NCBI GenBank assembly: GCA_023413185.1
Contig: JAEZQD010000038.1
Coordinates: forward strand, 1-16,374
DNA: 16,374 nt
Reading direction: 5' to 3'
Origin: Bacillota bacterium
GTDB taxonomy: Bacteria; Bacillota; Clostridia; Oscillospirales; Ruminococcaceae
Every line of letters starts with the position of its first letter. The stretch's first letter is position 1. Shown in pieces: positions 1 to 6,298 of this stretch. A model generated the notes under the pieces. The model was not told the DNA's origin. It saw only the letters and a program-made list of their open reading frames with translations, and did no database searches. The position numbers and the translations under genes were made by a program.

Positions 1-600
1 ATTCTTTTGGTACACATCTAAAATGCAAAGCTCTGCACCGCCTCCAAATCCATAGCCAAGGACGTACGCATTCTTTGTTTTTTCGTAATATGTTGCACTG
101 CGCAGATGTTCTTCCGTAACATTAAAATGCTTTTTTATTTCATGTTCCACCTCGTCCGCAGGAACCTCTAATAAATCCTTCCATCCGTTTGGGTATTGCT
201 TTTCCATATAATCTAGTATAAAGAATGACACTAGTCGTTCCGCTGAAATCTCCTCCGCGCAACTCCATGTCAAAGCGGTTATGCCGGACACAAACACCGG
301 GCGGAGAATCTCTTCCCAATCTTGTATATTATCGATTTCCCCGGATGATATCAAGGAATCCGTTGTCTTGTCAGTTGGTGATTGTGCACTATCCTCAGTT
401 GATTCCTGCGCTGTGTCCGGCGGGAACACATGTGCAGCAGTAGTCATTGATTCAGTTTCCCACGCGGTGGACTCCGCTGCATCCTGATTTGGGGCACTCT
501 CTATTCCTTCCCGCAGTGTTATTCCCCCGCACCCCGAAAGCACCACCACGGTACACAGCAGTATACTGCATAAACCACAAAGCCATTTTCCTTGTTTCAT
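1..600 (-). CDS. Putative lipoprotein, paralogue of the 2707-3456 gene (partial, C-terminus outside window)
   Basis: An open frame reads from ATG at 600-598 leftward for 200 codons with no stop before the window edge, so the 3' end is missing. The N-terminus is a lipoprotein signal: basic MKQGK, a hydrophobic stretch at about residues 7-22 and lipobox LSGC with the modified Cys at 24. A Ser/Thr/Glu/Asp-rich linker (about 26-90) follows, then a globular part. Residues 151-200 match the downstream plus-strand lipoprotein: VEHEIKKHFNVTEEHLRSA here against VEADLCPRFGIDKETLRSA there, then YVLGYGFGGG against YLLLVGGGGPG. I recognise no named family. Expected location is the outer face of the membrane. 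A weak RBS (AGAAGGG) lies about 5 nt before the ATG. It is divergent from the sigma-factor gene across 225 bp, which suggests but does not prove a functional link. Confidence 0.8.
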   Translation of the reverse strand, partial: MKQGKWLCGLCSILLCTVVVLSGCGGITLREGIESAPNQDAAESTAWETESMTTAAHVFPPDTAQESTEDSAQSPTDKTTDSLISSGEIDNIQDWEEILRPVFVSGITALTWSCAEEISAERLVSFFILDYMEKQYPNGWKDLLEVPADEVEHEIKKHFNVTEEHLRSATYYEKTKNAYVLGYGFGGGAELCILDVYQKN

Positions 601-773
601 GTAAACCCTTCTTTCTAAAATACATCATCAGCCATGATTAACAACAGCTTACAATTATTAGTGCTTTACAAAGCTTAGTTTGTTGCAGTGCAAAAGCAAA
701 ATACTAGTTTTAGTTAATTATTTGTACTGTACTACAAAAATGTAAATAAATAATAAATACTACTTAATACAGG

Positions 774-801
774 TTAATTAATTGTCCTTTTTTTGCTCTT
801 T
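774..801 (+). promoter_or_regulatory. TcdR-type promoter of the sigma factor gene (predicted autoregulatory)
   Basis: TTAAT (774-778), a 17-nt spacer and CTCTTT (796-801), followed by AAAGGAG (808-814) and ATG 826. The same architecture recurs at 1867-1894. CTCTTT is the -10 hexamer described for TcdR-class promoters; the -35 is not the classical TTTACA. A second GTTAATTA box lies 60 bp upstream (713-720). Autoregulation is inferred. Confidence 0.6.
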
Positions 802-825
802 ATATATAAAGGAGTGTGAAATTGG

Positions 826-1410
826 ATGATAAATATATCTGAAAATATAACTCTTGCCCAAAACGGCGACAAAACCGCATTTCCAAGGCTACTCAATTGT
901 TTTTCTCCATTGCTGAAAAAGTATGCGTTTTTGTTAAAACACGAGGATGCATACTTCGACCTACAAATCAGACTGATTGAAATAATCATGCAACTAAAGC
1001 TTTCCAGCTTTCAAAGCACTGAAAACCCCATTTTGATAAGGTATTTCAAAAACAGCCTGCACCATCGGTACATTGCACTTTCACAAAAGCAGCAAATTCT
1101 AAATAGTGTGCTGCCTATGTCCGCCCTGTGCTTGGAAAAGGAAGCTGAAACATATATATTGGACAAGCTGTTTTATTCGGCAGACACCTACCCCGCCATC
1201 GAATATGATTTTTTATGCCAAACCCTTACCCCTCGTCAGGCGCAAATCATTCTTTTGTTTTTCTTTTACCGCTACCCGGTAAAGGATATTGCCCGGATGC
1301 TGCATATCACCCCATCAGCGGTCAGTCAGGCAAAAGCATTCGCAATTCAAACGCTTAAGCAATACATAACGGCTACCGACCCAAAAAAGCGGAAAGGGTT
1401 TGAAAGTTAA
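826..1410 (+). CDS. RNA polymerase sigma factor of the TcdR/UviA/BotR type
   Basis: A 194-residue protein with two sigma-70-like parts and no extra domains. An N-terminal region-2-like segment (about 18-60, FPRLLNCFSPLLKKYA to DLQIRLIEIIMQLKL) has the layout typical of the toxin and bacteriocin sigma factors of clostridia. A C-terminal region 4 (about 134-181) starts LTPRQAQIILLFFF and contains the helix-turn-helix VKDIARMLHITPSAVSQAK. Such factors direct RNA polymerase to toxin or bacteriocin promoters and usually activate their own gene. The RBS AAAGGAG (808-814) is 11 nt before the ATG. The stop codon abuts the holin ATG, so the two are co-transcribed and probably translationally coupled. 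The alternative is a generic ECF or phage-type sigma factor; the adjacent holin and shared promoter motif favour the TcdR group. Confidence 0.85.
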   Translation: MINISENITLAQNGDKTAFPRLLNCFSPLLKKYAFLLKHEDAYFDLQIRLIEIIMQLKLSSFQSTENPILIRYFKNSLHHRYIALSQKQQILNSVLPMSALCLEKEAETYILDKLFYSADTYPAIEYDFLCQTLTPRQAQIILLFFFYRYPVKDIARMLHITPSAVSQAKAFAIQTLKQYITATDPKKRKGFES

Positions 1411-1857
1411 ATGAACAACGCAATAAAATGGCTGTTCTCCGCTGTTGCGGGTGGCATTATTGGCTTAAATACCCGGTATGGGGTACTGTCCCTTCTCGTG
1501 TGCTGCGCTGTGCTTTTGGATGTTGTCACAGGGCTGCTGAAAGCCAAAGCTTCACATGAGATTAACAGCAACGCAGGTTATAAAGGGTTTTGGCGAAAGC
1601 TCTCTTTGTTTGCGGGGCTGCTATTCGGTTGCTTTCTTGATTATTTTAGTACTTATCTGCTTTCCCTTAACGCCGAGTGGTCACTATCCTTTAGTATCCC
1701 GTTTGGTACAATCATTGGGATATATTTTATCCTAAACGAATGCATTTCTATCCTTGAAAACCTATATGCCTGCGGCGTCAAGCTGCCCGCGTTTATTGTT
1801 AAAGCACTAAAAACAGCGGCAGAACAGGCGGATAACGGAGACAAAGAAAAAAAGTAA
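1411..1857 (+). CDS. TcdE-like holin (phage holin family 4 / toxin-secretion holin)
   Basis: A 148-residue membrane protein with four hydrophobic segments at about 4-20, 23-45, 63-85 and 91-117, and a charged C-terminus ending DNGDKEKK. Family hallmarks are the second segment ending LLDVVTGLLKAKA, then GYKGFWRKLSLFAGLLFG, and the ILNECISILENLYACGVKLP block. This family includes TcdE of Clostridioides difficile, UviB-type proteins and many phage holins, which make membrane lesions for endolysin release or non-classical toxin export. It starts immediately after the sigma-factor stop codon; no phage structural genes are nearby, so toxin or effector export is a more likely role than phage lysis. 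The pore function is inferred from family membership. Confidence 0.9.
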   Translation: MNNAIKWLFSAVAGGIIGLNTRYGVLSLLVCCAVLLDVVTGLLKAKASHEINSNAGYKGFWRKLSLFAGLLFGCFLDYFSTYLLSLNAEWSLSFSIPFGTIIGIYFILNECISILENLYACGVKLPAFIVKALKTAAEQADNGDKEKK

Positions 1858-1866
1858 TTTTGCAGC

Positions 1867-1894
1867 TTAATTTTTGGGTGCTTTTTTGCTCTTT
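1867..1894 (+). promoter_or_regulatory. Second copy of the TcdR-type promoter, upstream of the Cys-His effector gene
   Basis: TTAAT (1867-1871), exactly 17 nt, then CTCTTT (1889-1894), embedded in TTTTTTGCTCTTTAT just as at the sigma gene, and followed by AAAGGAG (1903-1909). Spacer length and flanks match the 774-801 element. It probably lets the neighbouring sigma factor drive 2009-2500. Confidence 0.6.
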
Positions 1895-1921
1895 ATGTAT
1901 TGAAAGGAGATTTGCAGAGAA

Positions 1922-1993
1922 GTGTATTCCACGCTTGCCGCGGAGAGTGGAGGATGGATTTTGAAGCTGATTTTTTTATCTTACTCAATTTAA
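1922..1993 (+). CDS. Possible 23-codon leader peptide
   Basis: GTG at 1922 opens a 23-codon frame ending TAA at 1991. The AAAGGAG at 1903-1909 belongs to the duplicated promoter block and lies 12 nt upstream, almost the spacing used by the sigma gene. The predicted peptide starts MYSTLAAESGGW and has a hydrophobic end (ILKLIFLSYSI). Its stop overlaps the RBS region of the 2009 gene, which would allow translational coupling. It may equally be unused 5' leader; no homologue is recognised. Confidence 0.25.
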   Translation: MYSTLAAESGGWILKLIFLSYSI

Positions 1994-2008
1994 AGGAGAA
2001 TAAAAATT

Positions 2009-2500
2009 ATGACTCAATATGGTACAAATTTTAAAGCTTATCTTAAGGTACCTACTGCAAACGGAACAATGAAAGATGTAACGGCGCCACATGGCAGCTA
2101 TACCGTTGGTACAGTTTGGAATGATAACTACAACGGCTCAACCCAATGTGCCGGGTTTGCAAGGTTAATCTTTAACACTTGGTGCGGAACCAATGGTACA
2201 GACTTAAATACCATAACCCCTGCATCCAACAGTGCTCTGCAAACATATATTAATAGGCTCCATCCCGGTTCGCGTCTCAGAGCCTACAAACAGGTTTCTT
2301 CCGACGGGCATTCTATGGTTGTCATTGATAAAACCAGTAGTGGTATCTATGTTTATCACAGCAATTTTGGAGAAGATAACAAAATTCAAATTACTTATTT
2401 TTCATTTACCGATCTAAGAAATAGATGGAATTCTTTCCGAGGCGTTACCTATAACGGAAATAATTATAACGGTTCTTGGGATGTCAGCATGATTCTCTAA
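2009..2500 (+). CDS. Putative CHAP/papain-like cysteine hydrolase, signal-less secreted effector or lysin
   Basis: A 163-residue protein rich in Gly, Asn, Thr and Tyr, with no signal peptide or membrane segment. The order and spacing of candidate catalytic residues suggest a CHAP/papain-like fold: Cys47 in STQCAGFARLIF at a helix start, His101 in DGHSMVVIDK on a strand, and Asn119 in VYHSNFG. CHAP and NlpC/P60-type enzymes cut peptidoglycan peptides or amide bonds. The frame has a good RBS (AAAGGAG, 1992-1998) 10 nt before the ATG and its own copy of the sigma-linked promoter. Lack of a signal peptide fits export through the neighbouring holin, as for clostridial toxins or endolysins. I recognise no exact family, so the catalytic assignment is pattern-based inference. 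Alternatives are a bacteriocin-like lysin or a toxin acting on another target. A terminator follows at 2538-2569. Confidence 0.6.
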   Translation: MTQYGTNFKAYLKVPTANGTMKDVTAPHGSYTVGTVWNDNYNGSTQCAGFARLIFNTWCGTNGTDLNTITPASNSALQTYINRLHPGSRLRAYKQVSSDGHSMVVIDKTSSGIYVYHSNFGEDNKIQITYFSFTDLRNRWNSFRGVTYNGNNYNGSWDVSMIL

Positions 2501-2706
2501 AAATACTGCACTCCAACTCATGACAGCTACTTAATATAAAAAATCCGTACGTCACGTGCGGATTTTTTTAATTGCTATATCAAGCTTATATAATCACAGA
2601 AGCGGATACACCTAAAGCTATGCGAACCACGCATTCTATATATTGATAAACATGGTTATTTGTGCTATTATTGCGTTGCCAGTATAACAGTAAGGTGGTG
2701 CTCACA
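2501..2706 (+). other. Intergenic region between effector and lipoprotein
   Basis: Holds the terminator at 2538-2569 and the lipoprotein RBS (AGGTGGTG, 2693-2700). No CTCTTT promoter copy is seen here, so the lipoprotein gene may lie outside the direct control of the sigma factor. A TATAAC at 2683 is too close to the RBS for me to call it a promoter. Confidence 0.5.
2538..2569 (+). terminator. Rho-independent terminator after the effector gene
   Basis: AAAAATCCGTACG pairs with CGTGCGGATTTTT around a TCA loop, with one G-T wobble, and ends in seven T residues. It closes the sigma-holin-effector transcription unit. Confidence 0.9.
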
Positions 2707-3456
2707 ATGAAAAGAGTCCTGTCCCTTGTCCTGTGTCTTTTGCTCTTATCAAGCCTGTTTGGCTGCGACGCGTACGGGCGATTACTGGAATCATCCCAAT
2801 CACAGGGCGGTTCGGGCAGTTATGATGAGGATATTCCGTGGCAGACGCTCCCTCATGGGATTGATTTATTGGATCTGCAGGCGGTCAGCAACGCGTTTAT
2901 CGACCCGCTAAAACCCTCCGGCTACCCATGGTTTTATTCGTGGGACAGCATCAAGGCACTCGACCCGGACGATTACATCTCAATTTTGTCGTACTACAAC
3001 TACCTAAACCTTCCGTTGGGGATGGAAAACTACGATAACCCCTATGCCGACGGCGACCTTGTGGAGGCGGATTTATGCCCCCGTTTTGGTATAGACAAAG
3101 AAACCCTGCGCTCTGCCCGTCTGTACGATGCCAAAAACCACACATATCTGCTGCTGGTCGGCGGGGGCGGGCCGGGCAGAATGGTTGCCTTGTCCGCTGA
3201 AAAGGATACCGAACTCGTTACTATTGAGCTTGCCTACCACTATATGTCAGATGATACCGTAAACCCTGATTTGATCGGCTCCTTTTGGCCGGATAACCAG
3301 CAGGACGCCACCGAGTACGGCTATTCACAGGGCTATCTGTTCCCCATGGGCACCCTGATTGTTCGACTTAACGAGGAGAAAAACGCCTTTCAATACATCT
3401 CTTACCGCCTGTACGACGAGGCATACGCCCGTCACGATACGACGAATCTACCCTAA
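2707..3456 (+). CDS. Putative lipoprotein, paralogue of the 1-600 gene
   Basis: A 249-residue predicted lipoprotein. I chose ATG 2707 over the in-frame ATG at 2662 because it has an RBS (AGGTGGTG) and gives a proper signal peptide: MKR, hydrophobic residues 4-18, lipobox LFGC with Cys20. A Ser/Gly-rich linker (28-40) is followed by an acidic, Tyr-rich globular part. Residues 119-160 align with residues 151-190 of the divergent lipoprotein at 1-600, including the LRSA and Gly-rich YLLLVGGGGPG segments; the region before it (PWFYSWDSIKALDPDDYISIL) resembles TWSCAEEISAERLVSFFIL there. No named family is recognised. The product would sit on the outer membrane face, where it could bind a cell-wall-acting effector as an immunity protein or act as a sensor; that role is speculation. 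It converges on tex. Confidence 0.8.
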   Translation: MKRVLSLVLCLLLLSSLFGCDAYGRLLESSQSQGGSGSYDEDIPWQTLPHGIDLLDLQAVSNAFIDPLKPSGYPWFYSWDSIKALDPDDYISILSYYNYLNLPLGMENYDNPYADGDLVEADLCPRFGIDKETLRSARLYDAKNHTYLLLVGGGGPGRMVALSAEKDTELVTIELAYHYMSDDTVNPDLIGSFWPDNQQDATEYGYSQGYLFPMGTLIVRLNEEKNAFQYISYRLYDEAYARHDTTNLP

Positions 3457-3460
3457 CAGC

Positions 3461-3508
3461 AAAAGACCCGGCACGTGGAGGGGAACCCCTCCGCATGCCG
3501 GGTCTTTT
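3461..3508. terminator. Bidirectional terminator between the lipoprotein gene and tex
   Basis: A long stem, AAAAGACCCGGCA to TGCCGGGTCTTTT extended inward by GGAGGGG/CCCCTCC, with an A run on one side and a T run on the other. It serves the plus-strand lipoprotein gene and the minus-strand tex transcript. Confidence 0.9.
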
Positions 3509-3547
3509 CTATGTGTGTATCGAATTTATCCAGTCTCGATATTATCT

Positions 3548-5728
3548 TTACTCTTTGCTCTCCCCCGCCCGCGGGCGGTTCTTCTCCTTCATCGTCAGCG
3601 AAACACGGTGCTTTTTCACGTCCGCCTCCAGCACCCACACCGTCACGATGTCGCCCACCTTCAGCACCTCCGAGGGGTGCTTGATGAAGCGGTCGCAGAT
3701 CTGCGAGATGTGCACCAGTCCGTCGTCGTGCACCCCGATATCCACAAACGCGCCGAAGTCGATGACGTTGCGCACCGTGCCCGTCAGCTCCATACCGGGG
3801 GTTAATTCCTCCATGGTCAGCACGTCGGTACGCAGGATGGGCTTGGGCAGCTCATCGCGCGGGTCACGCCCGGGCTTTTGCAGTTCTTTTACGATGTCGG
3901 CAAGGGTGGGCGCACCCACACCCAACCGCTGTGCTACAGCGGCATTGCCGCCCAGCTCTTTCACGCGCGTGGGCAGCTCGGCAATCGCCCCCGCCTTTAC
4001 GTCGCTTAGGCTGTAGCCGCACAGGGTAAGCAGCCCCTTTGCCGCGTCGTAGCTTTCGGGGTGTACGCCGGTGTTATCCAGTACGTTGTCGCTTTCGGCA
4101 ACGCGCAGAAAGCCCGCGCACTGCTCAAACGCCTTTTTGCCGAGCTTGGGTACCTTTAGCAGCTCGCCGCGCTTAGAAAACGCGCCGTTTTCCTCGCGGT
4201 ATTTGACGATGTTCTTTGCCACGGTGCCGTTGATGCCCGCAACACGCCCGAGCAGAGAGTGGGATGCGGTGTTGAGGTCCACGCCCACGTTGTTTACGCA
4301 CTGCTCCACCACGCCGGACAATGCCTCCTCGAGCTGATTTTTGGGCATATCGTGCTGATACTGCCCCACGCCGATGGCCTTGGGGTCGATTTTCACCAGC
4401 TCCGCCAGCGGATCCTGCATACGGCGGGCGATGGATACCGCGCTGCGCAGCGATACATCGAACTCGGGGAACTCCTCGGCGGCGAGCTTGCTTGCGGAAT
4501 ACACCGATGCACCCGCCTCACTGACAATCATATAGGACGCACGCTCGGGCAGCTCACGCAAAAGCCCCGCGATAAACGCCTCGGTCTCGCGCGATGCAGT
4601 GCCGTTGCCGATGGCGATGGCGTTGATGCCATGCTTTTTTACAAACGCCGTCACCGTCTGCTTTGCCTGTTCGGTTTTGTTGTGGGGGGGTGCGGGGTAG
4701 ATTACCCCCGTATCCAGCACCCTGCCCGTTTCGTCCACCACCGCAAGCTTGCAGCCGGTGCGGTAGCCGGGGTCGCACCCCAGCACCCGAAAGCCCTTGA
4801 CGGGCGGCTGCATCAACAGATGCGACAGGTTTACGCCGAATACCTTGATGGCCTGTGTGGCGGCGTTTTCGGTTAAGAATGCGCGCACCTCACGCTCCAG
4901 CGACGGAAAGATCAGGCGGTCGTACGAGTCTTCGGCGGCGGCGCGCACATACATCGTGCAGGGCGAGCCGTCCCTTACCGTGGGGGCGGTAACAAGCCGA
5001 AGCGCAAACGCGCGGTCGCACTCCACCAGTACCTTTAAGAAGCCCTCGCGCTCGCCGCGGTCGATGGCAAGCACCCGATGCCCCGCAATCTTCGCCACGC
5101 CCTCGCTGAACTCGTAATACATACGGTATACACTGTCTTCTTTATTCGCGTTTTTGGTGACAATCAGCGCGTTTTTCAGCAGGTACTCTCGCAGCGCCTT
5201 GCGAATGGCGGCATCGTCCGAGATATCCTCGGCAATGATATCCATCGCGCCCTGCAGCGCGTCCTCCGCCGTCGCGACGCCTTTTTCCTCGTCCACATAC
5301 CCCGCCGCCTCGGTCAACGGGTCGGCGCACTGTGTTTCCTGGGCAATCAAGAACGCCGCCAGCGGCTCCAGCCCCTTCTCTCGCGCGACCGATGCGCGTG
5401 TTTTTCTCTTCTGTTTATACGGGCGGTATAAATCCTCCGCCTCCGCAAGGGTTTTGGCGGCGATAATCTGCGCCTTCAGCTCGTCGGTCAGCTTGCCCTG
5501 CCCCTCGATGGCGGCAAGGATCTCCTCCTTGCGCTTCTCTAGTCCGCGCAGGTAGGTGAGGCGTTCAAACAGCTCGCGCAGCACCTGGTCGTCCAGCGAG
5601 CCTGTCACCTCCTTGCGGTAACGCGCAATAAACGGGATGGTGTTGCCGTCGTCGATGAGCTTGACGGTGCTTTCCACCTGCTCGGGGCGCAGCTTAAACT
5701 CTGCGGTCAGCGTTTTTAAGATGTCCAA
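3548..5728 (-). CDS. tex: Tex-family RNA-binding S1 protein
   Basis: A 726-residue protein with the full Tex architecture: an N-terminal helical Tex domain (start to about 200), a YqgF/RNase H-like domain beginning near 325 (GFRVLGCDPGYRTGCKLAVV), a helix-hairpin-helix section (VGVDLNTASHSLLGRVAGI to GAFSKRGELLKVPKLG), and a C-terminal S1 domain at about 645-715 (GTVRNVIDFGAFVDIGVHDD, then GLVHISQICDRF). Tex proteins bind nucleic acid and are linked to transcription/RNA metabolism and stress tolerance. I set the start at TTG 5728-5726: it follows GGAGG at a 9-nt gap and gives MDILKTLTAEF, the family's usual N-terminus. An upstream in-frame ATG at 5788 would add 20 atypical residues. The gene lies 63 bp after def and is probably in that operon. 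Confidence 0.95.
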   Translation of the reverse strand: MDILKTLTAEFKLRPEQVESTVKLIDDGNTIPFIARYRKEVTGSLDDQVLRELFERLTYLRGLEKRKEEILAAIEGQGKLTDELKAQIIAAKTLAEAEDLYRPYKQKRKTRASVAREKGLEPLAAFLIAQETQCADPLTEAAGYVDEEKGVATAEDALQGAMDIIAEDISDDAAIRKALREYLLKNALIVTKNANKEDSVYRMYYEFSEGVAKIAGHRVLAIDRGEREGFLKVLVECDRAFALRLVTAPTVRDGSPCTMYVRAAAEDSYDRLIFPSLEREVRAFLTENAATQAIKVFGVNLSHLLMQPPVKGFRVLGCDPGYRTGCKLAVVDETGRVLDTGVIYPAPPHNKTEQAKQTVTAFVKKHGINAIAIGNGTASRETEAFIAGLLRELPERASYMIVSEAGASVYSASKLAAEEFPEFDVSLRSAVSIARRMQDPLAELVKIDPKAIGVGQYQHDMPKNQLEEALSGVVEQCVNNVGVDLNTASHSLLGRVAGINGTVAKNIVKYREENGAFSKRGELLKVPKLGKKAFEQCAGFLRVAESDNVLDNTGVHPESYDAAKGLLTLCGYSLSDVKAGAIAELPTRVKELGGNAAVAQRLGVGAPTLADIVKELQKPGRDPRDELPKPILRTDVLTMEELTPGMELTGTVRNVIDFGAFVDIGVHDDGLVHISQICDRFIKHPSEVLKVGDIVTVWVLEADVKKHRVSLTMKEKNRPRAGESKE

Positions 5729-5791
5729 AAGATTATACCTCCAGCTTGTTGATGGGTCTGTGCGGGGCAGTCTTACCCCGTCGCACAATAA

Positions 5792-6268
5792 TCAGCCGTA
5801 AAAGAACGACTTGTTGTCTATGGCGCACATGGTGGCAAGGATGCCGTCAAGGTGGTCGTACTCGTGCTGTAACAGCTCCGCCATGTCCCCCTCGACCTGC
5901 AGTGTTTGGTCGTGCCACCGCTCGTCCTTGTAGCGGATGACACACCGCTTGTGCCGCATAACCCGCACCCGCAGCCCGGGAAAGGACATGCAGTCGTCGC
6001 GTATCTCCACCATCTCCCCGTCGGGGAATTCCATGTACGGGTTGATAAACAGAATTGGTGTATCCAGATGGCGGTAGATTACCCGCTTTTGTACCCCAAT
6101 CTGCGGGGCGGCAATCGCCCTACCCACACCGTACTTCGCCCGATAGGCAAGCAGGGTATCGCACAGGTCCTGCTTTATCGTTATCAGCTCGGGCAGCTCC
6201 TCTTTGCGGCAAGGCTCGCAGCATCCATACAGCACAGGGTCTCCCAGCAGCAGAATTCGTTGTTGCAT
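5792..6268 (-). CDS. def: Peptide deformylase, divergent
   Basis: A 158-residue member of the peptide deformylase family, which removes the N-formyl group from nascent proteins. Motif 3 is intact (HEYDH, residues 135-139: two metal-binding His and the catalytic Glu). The motif 2 Cys is present but in DDCMS (91-95) instead of EGCLS. Motif 1 reads GVGRAIAAPQ (47-56), two residues longer than the usual GVGLAAPQ. All metal ligands and the motif 1 Gln remain, so activity is plausible, but this may be an auxiliary paralogue. The RBS GGGAGG lies 9-10 nt before the ATG. It sits 30 bp after the thioesterase gene and 63 bp before tex, all on the minus strand. Confidence 0.85.
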   Translation of the reverse strand: MQQRILLLGDPVLYGCCEPCRKEELPELITIKQDLCDTLLAYRAKYGVGRAIAAPQIGVQKRVIYRHLDTPILFINPYMEFPDGEMVEIRDDCMSFPGLRVRVMRHKRCVIRYKDERWHDQTLQVEGDMAELLQHEYDHLDGILATMCAIDNKSFFYG

Positions 6269-6298
6269 CCCTTTTGCCCTCCCGTTGTCATTTGCCCC

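Noticed and set aside
590..606. Third parS-like site (TGTTTCATGTAAAC)
   Set aside because: The match is partial and is explained by the start codon ATGAAACAAG of the lipoprotein gene; the 3' half is not palindromic.
1609..1617. CTCTTT inside the holin gene as another promoter
   Set aside because: It lacks the TTAAT box at 17 nt, the T-run and a downstream RBS.
826..2500. Remnant prophage (holin plus lysin)
   Set aside because: No capsid, tail, integrase or terminase genes are present, and the dedicated sigma factor with a duplicated promoter fits a toxin/bacteriocin-type cassette better; it cannot be fully excluded because the left side is cut off.
4259..4876. Plus-strand open frame of about 205 codons
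   Set aside because: It lies wholly antisense to tex within conserved domains and encodes no recognisable motif.
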